A stretch of DNA of 51,857 bases from CAYLPJ01 sp964385465 (GTDB taxonomy: Bacteria > Planctomycetota > Phycisphaerae > SM23-33): positions 1 through 51,857 of the forward strand of contig CAYLPJ010000048.1 of NCBI GenBank assembly GCA_964385465.1, given 5' to 3'. Made by a program: the position numbers and the translations under genes. The first letter of the stretch is position 1; each line of letters begins with the position of its first letter. Positions 16,695 through 23,324 of the stretch are shown in pieces. The notes below the pieces were generated by a model. The model was not told the DNA's origin, searched no databases, and saw only the letters and a program-made list of their open reading frames with translations.

Positions 16695-18437
16695 CTACTC
16701 TTCCTTGCCGTCCTTCACGCCGCCGCGGATGCGCTTGACGCCCATCCGCTCCAGGGTGTCGTGGGCGTCGGAGGACTCGTTCGTGTCGGGGTACTTCACC
16801 AGCACGCGCCGATAGGCGGCGATGGCCTTGTCCTTGAGCTTCGCACGCCGGTACGCGTGGGCGATCCGGATCGCCGCCTGGGCGCTGTGGTCCTTGAAAA
16901 AGCCCTCCACCTCGCGGAGCTGGGCGACCGCACGCTCCAGCAGGCCCAGGTGCTCGTAGCACGAGGCGATCCGCCACAGGTTCGACGGCGGGTCGGGGTA
17001 CTGCTGGTAGACCTTGATCGCCTCCTTGTGCTTCTTGCTCCACTCCAGCAGCTCGGCCTTCTTCCACAGGGCGCTCTTGGCGTACTCCGGCACGCCGATC
17101 AGGTGGTCCGCCAGCGGCAGGCCCTGCTCGGCGTCGCGCTTGCCGTGGTAGTACGTCAGGATCTCGTGCCGCCCGCGATCCTTGTCCTTCATGCTCATGC
17201 ACAGCTCGACGCCCAACTCGACATTGCGGTGCCACAGGTACCGCGCGAACTCGACCTTCTTGTCGTCCGGCATCTTCGCCAGGTCGAGCTTCCTGAAGGC
17301 GTTGGCCGCCAGCTCCGGATCGCGGACGCTGTCGAACAGCGCCCGCACCAGCCGGGCGATGTCCTCGTTGCTCATCCTGGCGAAATCGAGCTTCTTGTAG
17401 TACTCCGCCGCCTTCTCCTTGTGGGTGCCCCACGCGGCGATCCAGGCGACGATGCGGCCGTAGTCCTTCTGGTCCCCGGCGCGGAACTGCTGTTCGAGGC
17501 GGCGGACCCAGGCCTCGGCGTCGCCGTCGGCGAGGCGGTGCAGCCGCGCGACGGCGAGGCGGAAATGGTCGTCCTCCGCCAGGCGGTCGTCGAGGGCGTC
17601 GGCCCAGTAGCGGTAGTAGTTGGTCTTCAGCTCGGCCTCGTCGTCCTCGAAGCGCCCGTAGCGGTGGACCAGCCGCAGGACGTAATGCCAGTACCCCCGA
17701 TTGCCGGCGAGCTTCTCGACGTCGACCTTGCGCCCGCCGAACAGCAACCGCGCGTCGGCGCAGAAGGCCCGGAACTTCGGCTCGCTCGGGGCCGTGCGAA
17801 TGTAGTATTCCGTGACCTTCGCCCGGGCGACGTTGCGGGCGTCGTGGTTCTTGCCGTAGAAGTCCACCGCGACCTGGCGGAAGTACTCCACGGCCGTCTC
17901 GAGGTGGTTCTTGGCCGCGAGGTTGTCGGCCAGCTTGTTGATGGCCCCGGCGGCGAGGGGGTGCTTGCGGTACTCCTTGTCCCGGGCCATCTTGGCCCAG
18001 GTTCGCATGGCCTTGTCCTCGTCGCCGTTCTCCCAGTGGGCCAGGCCCTGGTAGTAGATCGCGGGTGCGGCGTACTCGACGGCGTTGGGAAAATAGTCCA
18101 GCACTTCGTTGTACTGGCGGATGGCCACGTGGCGCTTGTCGTCGAGGTGGAGGCAGCGGGCCTTGCGGAGCAGCACGTAGGGGATGGCGATGCTGCGGGG
18201 GTACTCCCGAAGGAACGTCTCGTACTCGGCCCCCGCGCGGCGGTAGTCCCTCTCGTTGTAGGCCTCGTCGGCCTTGTCCAAGGCGTGGGCCTCGAACCGG
18301 TCCAGCTTCTTGTACTCCTCGTTGCCCAGGTACACCTCCCCCTGGCGGTGCTTCCGGGGCCGCGCAGACACCGGCTGCATGTCGGCCAGCAGTACCGCCA
18401 ACAGGACTGCGAACACCGTCGCGGTTCGTCTGGACAT
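16695..18437 (-). CDS. Exported TPR protein, 580 aa
   Basis: First gene of the minus-strand locus. The ATG at 18437 is preferred over one 156 nt upstream because GGAAGGCAGGGA precedes it by about 7 nt and a signal peptide then begins at residue 1 (about 1-25, VSA-R). The rest is TPR-like helical repeats without beta modules, for example AGAEYETFLREYPRSIAIPY and AIAAYRRVLVKYPDTNESSD near the C terminus. The gene is 31 bp upstream of the 760-aa TPR gene. It is probably a periplasmic scaffold of the same system. No enzymatic motif was seen. Confidence 0.87.
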   Translation of the reverse strand: MSRRTATVFAVLLAVLLADMQPVSARPRKHRQGEVYLGNEEYKKLDRFEAHALDKADEAYNERDYRRAGAEYETFLREYPRSIAIPYVLLRKARCLHLDDKRHVAIRQYNEVLDYFPNAVEYAAPAIYYQGLAHWENGDEDKAMRTWAKMARDKEYRKHPLAAGAINKLADNLAAKNHLETAVEYFRQVAVDFYGKNHDARNVARAKVTEYYIRTAPSEPKFRAFCADARLLFGGRKVDVEKLAGNRGYWHYVLRLVHRYGRFEDDEAELKTNYYRYWADALDDRLAEDDHFRLAVARLHRLADGDAEAWVRRLEQQFRAGDQKDYGRIVAWIAAWGTHKEKAAEYYKKLDFARMSNEDIARLVRALFDSVRDPELAANAFRKLDLAKMPDDKKVEFARYLWHRNVELGVELCMSMKDKDRGRHEILTYYHGKRDAEQGLPLADHLIGVPEYAKSALWKKAELLEWSKKHKEAIKVYQQYPDPPSNLWRIASCYEHLGLLERAVAQLREVEGFFKDHSAQAAIRIAHAYRRAKLKDKAIAAYRRVLVKYPDTNESSDAHDTLERMGVKRIRGGVKDGKEE

Positions 18438-18502
18438 CGCCGGATCCCTGCCTTCCGTTGCCATCCGTCGCGGCCGGGACTCGGCCGCTACCCCACGTTT
18501 AA

Positions 18503-18568
18503 CCGCATGCGGATTGCCGAGTTTCGCCCTCCCGCCCTCGGCCCGGGCGGCGGCGGGCCGCCGCCCGG
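18503..18568. promoter_or_regulatory. Palindrome and GC hairpin in the divergent intergenic region
   Basis: The 197-bp gap between the divergent genes at 18437 and 18635 contains the perfect palindrome CCGCATGCGG (18503-18512) beside an AT-poor GTTTAA word. It also contains a 9-bp hairpin, CCGGGCGGC (18543-18551) with GCCGCCCGG (18560-18568) and an 8-nt loop. No convincing -35/-10 pair was found for either direction. TAGAAT at 18599-18604 is a possible -10 for the plus-strand gene. Confidence 0.35.
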
Positions 18569-18634
18569 AGCCTGCTGGGATCGGGAGGGTCAAGCCGGTA
18601 GAATCGCGTCGGCAAACAGCCGGAGGACCGACGA

Positions 18635-18952
18635 ATGATGACGGCTTTCATGACGGCCGGGCAGGTCCTCGAAGCGGGCATGCTGGTCTGCTTCGGGGTG
18701 TCCTGGCCGGTGGATATCCTCAAGACACTTACGACCCGACGCACTGAGGGAAAGAGCGTGGCGTTCATGACGCTGATCTTCCTGGGCTACCTGTTCGGGC
18801 TGGGCGCCAAGCTCGTCCGCGCCGCCGGCGCCGGCTGGGTCCCCGAGGCCGTCACGGCGCTGTACGCGGTCAACGCCGTGCTGATCGCGGTGGACATCGC
18901 CGTGACCCTCCGGTTCCGCCGCCTCGCCCGCCTCGCCGAGGAGACGCCATGA
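18635..18952 (+). CDS. Small PQ-loop-like membrane protein, 105 aa
   Basis: There are three hydrophobic helices (about 5-27, 42-62 and 72-92). The sequence CFGVSWPVDILKTLTTRRTEGKSVAFMTL has the arrangement of a PQ-loop/SemiSWEET repeat: a Pro-containing helix, then a basic turn, then KS. The length suits a single three-helix unit, which in SemiSWEETs dimerises to form a transporter; the substrate is unknown. The start has GGAGG 8-9 nt before tandem ATGs, and either could be used. The last four bases (ATGA) overlap the next gene, so the two are coupled. Confidence 0.75.
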   Translation: MMTAFMTAGQVLEAGMLVCFGVSWPVDILKTLTTRRTEGKSVAFMTLIFLGYLFGLGAKLVRAAGAGWVPEAVTALYAVNAVLIAVDIAVTLRFRRLARLAEETP

Positions 18953-19806
18953 GCCCGGGCGGGCCAGTCCTTCGCGTGATGAGCTTCAACGTGCTCAACG
19001 CGCATTCCGGGCACCACACCGGCCGGTGGGACCTGCGGAAGAAGCCCGTGGTGATGGCCATCTGGGCGTTCGGCCCCGACCTCGTGGGGCTCCAGGAGCT
19101 CCAGAGCGTCCAGGCGAAGTACCTCCGCTCGCAGCTTCGCGAGTACGGGGTCATCTCCGCCGGACGCGACCAGGGGCTCTTCGCCGGGGAGAGCGTGGCC
19201 ATCTTCTACCGCAAGGGGCGCTTCGAGAAGGTCGACGAGGGCCGCTTCTGGCTGAGCAAGCGTCCCGACAAGCCCGGCAGCCGCGACTGGGGGGCCGTCA
19301 TGCCTCGGCTGGTCTGCTGGGGGAGCTTCCGCGACCTCGCCCGCGACACCGACGAGCCGATCTTCCTGTTCAATACGCATTTCGACGCCCTCAGCCGCTG
19401 GGCGCGGTTCCGTTCGGCGCGGACACTGCGCCAGCGCGTGGGGGCCATCGCCGGCGACGCGCCGGCGGTGGTCACCGGGGATTTCAACGCCAACGCCGGG
19501 CGAAAACTCTACCGTACCGTGCTCGGCGAGCCCGGCGCCGAGGGGCCGGAATTCGCCGACGCCTATCGCCAGGTCCACCCCGTCAGGCAGCGGGGCGAGG
19601 GCACGTGGCACGGGCGGGGCATCCGCTCCAGCCGGCGGATCGACTGGATCCTTCACACGCCGCACCTCCAGGCCATCGACGCCGGGATCGACCGCGCCAA
19701 ACGCGACGGGCGCTGGCCCTCCGATCACTTCCCCGTCACCGCGACGCTCCGCTGGCAGGAGGGGGACGCCGGCCCGCAGGGCGCGAAAAAACGCCCCGTC
19801 GAGTAG
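18949..19806 (+). CDS. Endonuclease/exonuclease/phosphatase (EEP) family protein, 285 aa
   Basis: It has the full EEP active-site set: SFNVLN with Asn14, GLQE with Glu50, NTHFD with His144, TGDFNAN with Asp178 and Asn180, RRIDWI with Asp232, and SDHFPV with Asp259 and His260. The closest style is the small metal-dependent phosphodiesterases with the ending RIDWIL...SDHFPV, so it may act on nucleic acid, a phosphoinositide-like compound or another phosphodiester. No signal peptide is visible. It is translationally coupled to the PQ-loop-like gene. Its stop codon lies inside the stem-loop at 19792-19814, which is the terminator of the opposite-strand RNA gene. Confidence 0.9.
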   Translation: MSPGGPVLRVMSFNVLNAHSGHHTGRWDLRKKPVVMAIWAFGPDLVGLQELQSVQAKYLRSQLREYGVISAGRDQGLFAGESVAIFYRKGRFEKVDEGRFWLSKRPDKPGSRDWGAVMPRLVCWGSFRDLARDTDEPIFLFNTHFDALSRWARFRSARTLRQRVGAIAGDAPAVVTGDFNANAGRKLYRTVLGEPGAEGPEFADAYRQVHPVRQRGEGTWHGRGIRSSRRIDWILHTPHLQAIDAGIDRAKRDGRWPSDHFPVTATLRWQEGDAGPQGAKKRPVE

Positions 19807-19814
19807 ACGGGGCG
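19786..19814 (-). terminator. Intrinsic terminator of the minus-strand RNA gene
   Basis: Read on the minus strand this is CGCCCCGTC, loop TACTC, GACGGGGCG, then TTTTTT: a perfect 9-bp GC stem with a U-tract. On the plus strand the same stem holds the EEP stop codon and lacks a following T-tract, so it primarily terminates minus-strand transcription. There is no minus-strand protein gene ending here, which is direct support for a non-coding transcript from the right. Confidence 0.88.
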
Positions 19815-20787
19815 CCCAGCGGGGAGAAAAGCCTCGAACCCACTGCCTGCCGGGTCAGCCCCGGCCGGCGAGGAGCTCGCGGCGGACAGAACGTCGGCGG
19901 TCCGACAAAACCGATGCGGGGAACCCGAACGAGCGCACCCCTCCTTTCCATTGTTGAACCCCCGCCGCCCGGGGGAGGTTCCTGGCCAACCGCCGGCCCG
20001 GCCGGGGATCTGCCTTGCGCGCCGGTGGCTCGACCGCGGGACGTGCTGACCTGCCGGACACGTCGCTCGGATGGGCTGTGCCCGCGGCCGGCTCCGTCGG
20101 CGCGTAAGCAGGCCCCCGTGTGCCGAACGTGTTCTGCAATCCGGGCAGCAGGTTCGTTCGAATCCGAGGGCCTCGGGTCACGCACCCGGAGGCGGCTCGC
20201 GTCACACGGGGGCCTCTGAAGCCTCAGAGATGCCGGGCGCGCCGTCCCCGCCCGCGGTCGGCGTCGGAACGGGAACGGTGCGGCCCCGGCTTGGGAGGTC
20301 CTTCTCCTCCGATAGGACCTCCGCGCAGCCTGGGTCGCGGGTCGGCCGGGGAAACGTTGTCCGGGCACTCCCGTCGCCCGGAATGCAACCCGTTTCCTCT
20401 CCGCTGGTGGGTGCCGTTCGCATCCCGGCCGGGATCGCTCGCAGTCCGAGGCCCGCACACACGGAGACCTCGCCCTGGCACCATGCGGCTCACCGGCCGG
20501 TCGCGAACCGTCTCGCCCGGCGCGACCCGCGACAGAAGGTCACTTACGAGGCACGGCGAAGGGCGTTCCACCCGGGCGCTGCCGGACGGGCAAGCGGTGC
20601 CCGCCCGGGCAGCGCCCACGGAGGTCCCATTCGTCGCGATCGTCTGGGGGGAGTGGATCGGCATGCCTCGGCGGGCGGAGGCGGCGCGAGAGCCGAGCCG
20701 GTCGGACCGTGCCGCCGCCTCTTCCGCTCTGTGCCGATGGGACCGCATCTCGGGCCTCCGCCGCTGTCGAGGTGATGAATACTTCTG
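19786..20787 (-). ncRNA. Candidate large structured non-coding RNA, about 1 kb, family unknown
   Basis: About 1 kb without a credible protein frame, but bounded by a promoter-like pair (20793-20821) and an intrinsic terminator (19786-19814). The ends can pair: 20756-20766 with 19817-19826, 10 bp with one bulge, directly beside the terminator. Internal perfect helices include 20737-20744/20623-20630 (8 bp), 20714-20727/20675-20685 (11 bp with a bulge), 20608-20617/20574-20583 (10 bp), 20521-20527/20499-20505 (7 bp), 20391-20397/20350-20356 with 20376-20381/20361-20366 (7 and 6 bp plus 3 between), 20314-20322/20294-20302 (9 bp), 20203-20214/20111-20122 (12 bp, enclosing two arms) and 20081-20087/20034-20040 (7 bp). 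I see no RNase P, tmRNA, SRP, 6S or group II domain V hallmark. Strand follows from the promoter and terminator. Identity is unknown. Confidence 0.68.
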
Positions 20788-20792
20788 TATAC

Positions 20793-20821
20793 ATGGTAGG
20801 GGCGCGGCGGGGTCGGGTCAA
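20793..20821 (-). promoter_or_regulatory. Sigma-70-like promoter for the structured RNA
   Basis: On the minus strand TTGACC (20816-20821) and TACCAT (20793-20798) are separated by 17 bp, matching 5/6 and 4/6 of the -35 and -10 consensus. The predicted start is near 20787. Upstream the DNA becomes AT-rich (20822-20850, with GTATAC and CATACAG words), unusual here and reminiscent of an UP element or operator. It lies immediately downstream of the M56 gene stop. Confidence 0.6.
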
Positions 20822-20887
20822 GAAGAAAGCATACAGACGTATACTTTTGTCGCGGTTTCCCGGGCCAGGCGAGCGGACCGGGGCGAC

Positions 20888-22759
20888 TCAGGCGTGTCGG
20901 CGGCGTCGGACCAGCAGCACGGCGACGGCGCCGACGGCCACGACCGCCAGCGACGTCGGCTCCGGTGCGGCGCTGAGCCCGCCGCCGAAGCCGAACGGAT
21001 TGGCCGGGTCGAACGGGTCGAAGATGACCACGGGTACGTCGTCGGTGTCCAGCGGGGGCTTGTCGGTCGCCGCGGTGTCCAGGGCGAGGGCGTCGGTGGG
21101 GGCCAGGTCGGCCTGAATCTCGATCGGCTGCGGCTCGGGGGCTGGCCGCGACCGCAAGGGCGAAAGCTGCGGTGCCTGCCGGCCGCCATAGCGGGGCGAG
21201 CCGCCGGTCGCGCGGGCGTCGGTCTCGGCGGGCGTGGGGCCGGAGCGGTCGGCCAGCTCCGTGGCGCCTTCGCCGCGCATGGGCTTCAGGTCGCCCTCGT
21301 CGGACTCTTCGGACTCGCCGCCCTCGATGCCCGCGGGGGGGGCGGTGTCGTCGGCTTCCGTCGCCGCGAGGGCCTCGGCGGCCGAGGCGGCGTCGAGGTC
21401 GATGGAGGGCAGCTTGGGGTCTACCGGCGAGGGGGTCGGCAGGTCCTCGGGCCCCGGCGGGGTGCCCAGGGCGGGTGCGTCGGCGGCGGGGTCGGCCTCG
21501 GCCAGCGGGCCGGCCTGGCGGAGCGCGTCGGCGACGCGCGTGGAGGCGTCGACAGGCCACGCCGGCCTCGCCGGGCGAACCGCCCGGGCCGGGGCGGAGG
21601 GGTGCAGCACGATCGCGCCGTCGGGCAAGGCCTGTTCCGGCCGGCCGCTGCCGGGCGTGATGCCCGGCGAACGAGAATCGGCGTCGTCGGTCCGCGGGCC
21701 CGGTTCGTCGTCGGCCGAGACCAGCATCTCCGGCGGCGAGGTCACGTGCACGACGACGCCGCTTCGCAGGCCGGGCAGGACGAGCCCGGCCAGCAGGAGC
21801 ACGACGGCGGCGCCGGCGAAGGACAGCCCGGGCACGCGGCGGATGCGTGGGTCCATGATTCGCCGGATTCGCGAGCCGAGCGGTCCGAGGCATTGGGCGA
21901 ACGCGGCGGCGGCCTCGGTGACGGTCCGGCCGTTGAGGCGGCGAGCGACGCGAAGCAGGGCCTGGCAGTAGGTTCCGTCGGTGGTGAGGTGTCGGCTGAG
22001 CAGCAGGTCGTCGCAAGCGTCCTCGCGGGTGGCGCGGACGGCGCGGTTGAGAAGCCAGAAGACGGGGTTGAACCACCACGCCGCCAGCAGGAGGGCCTGG
22101 CACCAGTTGGTGAGGATATCGCCGCGGCGGTGGTGGGCGAGCTCGTGCATCAGGACGGTGTCCATCTCCTCGTCGGGCACGCCGCCGATCAGCGAGGCCG
22201 GCAGGAGCACCGACGGGTGCAGCACGCCGAAGGCCATCGGGCTGACCGCGTCGGGCGAGACGAGCAGTCGCACGCGCCGCCGCAGGCCGATCCGCGCGGC
22301 GAGGCGGGCGAGGTGGTCGCACAACGGCCCGCCGACGAGCGGCGTGCCCCGGGCGGCCAGCCGGCGGATGGCGCGGACCTCCACGAGCACCCACGCCAGC
22401 ACGCCGAGTGCCCCGGCGGCGTGGGCGAGCATCAGCCACGCCTGCCAGTTCAGCGCCGGCGCGGCGGCGGTGGCGGTGCCCCCGGCGGCCCCGGCGGCGG
22501 ACGCGGCGGCATCCAGCAGGACCGTCGGGCCCAGGCGGCTGAACAGCCCGGTGGGCATCGACAGCAAGGGGGGCGTGGCGAACTTGAGCATCGCCAGCAG
22601 CAGCAGGACGTGGCGGAACTGCGCCGAGCAGCGCCGCCTTGCCGGGCCCGCGACGGCCAGCAGCGCCACCGCCAGCAGGGAGCCCTGCCAGGTGGCGTGA
22701 AACACGGTCCGCCACCACGGCTCGGCCGCGGCGTTGAGCGCTTCGATCAGGGCGGTCAT
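20888..22759 (-). CDS. M56 (BlaR1-like) metallopeptidase with a PEP-CTERM tail, 623 aa
   Basis: The N-terminal half is an M56 domain with hydrophobic helices near 25-40, 50-65, 105-127, 221-240 and 311-330. It has the zinc motif HELAH (His205, Glu206, His209) and a likely third ligand Glu246 in REDACDD. Residues 340-590 form a long acidic, Pro/Ala/Asp-rich disordered region, with no penicillin-binding sensor domain. The last 28 residues have the PEP-CTERM layout: Pro-Glu-Pro at 599-601, a hydrophobic helix, then RRRR. PEP-CTERM tails normally mark secreted proteins for exosortase, so the combination is unusual. The gene overlaps the BlaI-type gene by 4 nt. It probably senses a signal and cleaves the repressor, by analogy with BlaR1/MecR1. 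Confidence 0.88.
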   Translation of the reverse strand: MTALIEALNAAAEPWWRTVFHATWQGSLLAVALLAVAGPARRRCSAQFRHVLLLLAMLKFATPPLLSMPTGLFSRLGPTVLLDAAASAAGAAGGTATAAAPALNWQAWLMLAHAAGALGVLAWVLVEVRAIRRLAARGTPLVGGPLCDHLARLAARIGLRRRVRLLVSPDAVSPMAFGVLHPSVLLPASLIGGVPDEEMDTVLMHELAHHRRGDILTNWCQALLLAAWWFNPVFWLLNRAVRATREDACDDLLLSRHLTTDGTYCQALLRVARRLNGRTVTEAAAAFAQCLGPLGSRIRRIMDPRIRRVPGLSFAGAAVVLLLAGLVLPGLRSGVVVHVTSPPEMLVSADDEPGPRTDDADSRSPGITPGSGRPEQALPDGAIVLHPSAPARAVRPARPAWPVDASTRVADALRQAGPLAEADPAADAPALGTPPGPEDLPTPSPVDPKLPSIDLDAASAAEALAATEADDTAPPAGIEGGESEESDEGDLKPMRGEGATELADRSGPTPAETDARATGGSPRYGGRQAPQLSPLRSRPAPEPQPIEIQADLAPTDALALDTAATDKPPLDTDDVPVVIFDPFDPANPFGFGGGLSAAPEPTSLAVVAVGAVAVLLVRRRRHA

Positions 22760-23208
22760 GTGGTTTCCTCAACGCCCTCGTCCCGCTCGCGGCGGGCGCG
22801 GAGGTCGTCGAACATGTCCTGGAGCTTGTCGAGTTCCTCTTCGGTGGGAGGGGCACTGTCCAGCAGCGTGGAGACAAGCTGGACCCCGCTGCCGCCGAAT
22901 ACGCGGCGCAACATGTCGCGGACGAGCCGGCGCTGGGTGGGTTCCGGCCGACGGGTCGCGCGGTAGACGAACGCCTTGCCGACGTCGCCCTTGCGGCGGG
23001 TGACCCAGCCTTTGCTCTCCAGGCGCTTCAGCAGCGTCACCATCGAGCCATGGGTCATCGGGCGGTAGCCTTCCATCGCCTCGCGGATGTCCCTGGCCGT
23101 GCACTCGCCCTGCTGCCACAGGCACGAGATCACGTCCAATTCCGCGTCGGGCAGATGTCCGTTGCCGTTGCCCCCCGGCTTCGTCGTCGATGTGCTCTTG
23201 CGACTCAA
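22756..23208 (-). CDS. BlaI/MecI family transcriptional repressor, 150 aa
   Basis: Winged-helix repressor: helix-turn-helix and wing in about 18-85 (PDAELDVISCLWQQGECTAR, then SMVTLLKRLESKGWVTRRK), followed by a C-terminal dimerisation region (90-150) where the cognate M56 protease would cut. The start is TTG, supported by a strong GGGAGG 6 nt upstream. It forms a two-gene operon with the overlapping M56 gene. This family usually represses its own operon; the dyad at 23261-23298 is a good candidate operator. The inducing signal and other targets are unknown, and no beta-lactamase gene is present in the window. Confidence 0.92.
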   Translation of the reverse strand: MSRKSTSTTKPGGNGNGHLPDAELDVISCLWQQGECTARDIREAMEGYRPMTHGSMVTLLKRLESKGWVTRRKGDVGKAFVYRATRRPEPTQRRLVRDMLRRVFGGSGVQLVSTLLDSAPPTEEELDKLQDMFDDLRARRERDEGVEETT

Positions 23209-23260
23209 GACGGACCTCCCGGCCCGGGCGTCCGACCTGTGCGACTGCGCGACCCGGGCA

Positions 23261-23298
23261 CCTGTCTAAGTATATCCGTCCATCGCCTTCAGACAAGG
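23261..23298 (-). promoter_or_regulatory. Promoter and overlapping dyad of the BlaI-M56 operon
   Basis: On the minus strand TTGTCT (23291-23296) and TATACT (23269-23274) are separated by 16 bp, about 60 bp upstream of the TTG start. An imperfect inverted repeat, CCTGTCTAAG (23261-23270) facing CTTCAGACAAGG (about 23287-23298), covers both hexamers. Known BlaI/MecI sites use TACA/TGTA dyads; here the core is TGTCT/AGACA. Autorepression at this site is inferred from its position. Confidence 0.6.
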
Positions 23299-23324
23299 GG
23301 GAAAATAGACGCCGGTATAATGGT

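Noticed and set aside
5819..16738. Uninterrupted plus-strand frame of more than 3600 codons opposite the TPR genes, and a similar one at 40811-45736
   Set aside because: Both are antisense to well-supported genes. Composition is biased (Val/Gly/Leu/Asp/Arg-rich), there are no domains or plausible Shine-Dalgarno starts, and stop-free antisense frames are expected in GC-rich genes that favour G/C at third positions.
20151..20165. T-loop-like GTTCGAATCC suggesting a tRNA or the tRNA part of tmRNA
   Set aside because: The flanking five bases do not pair, there is no acceptor or anticodon arm and no CCA; the bases fit the 20124-20160 arm of the larger structure instead.
20071..20775. Possible 234-residue plus-strand protein, and a 174-residue minus-strand frame, in the 1-kb gap
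   Set aside because: Arg/Pro/Gly/Ser-rich without domain character or a good Shine-Dalgarno. The region is explained better by many perfect inverted repeats plus a promoter and terminator for an RNA.
19786..20787. RNase P RNA, SRP RNA, 6S RNA, tmRNA or a group II intron
   Set aside because: I could not find the conserved RNase P P4 words, the SRP tetraloop domain, a tmRNA tag frame with TTCGANTCC end, or a domain V hairpin on either strand. A covariance-model search would settle this.
20888..23208. Beta-lactam resistance regulation
   Set aside because: The gene pair is BlaI/M56 type, but the M56 protein has no penicillin-binding sensor domain and no beta-lactamase gene is present, so the pair is named by family only.
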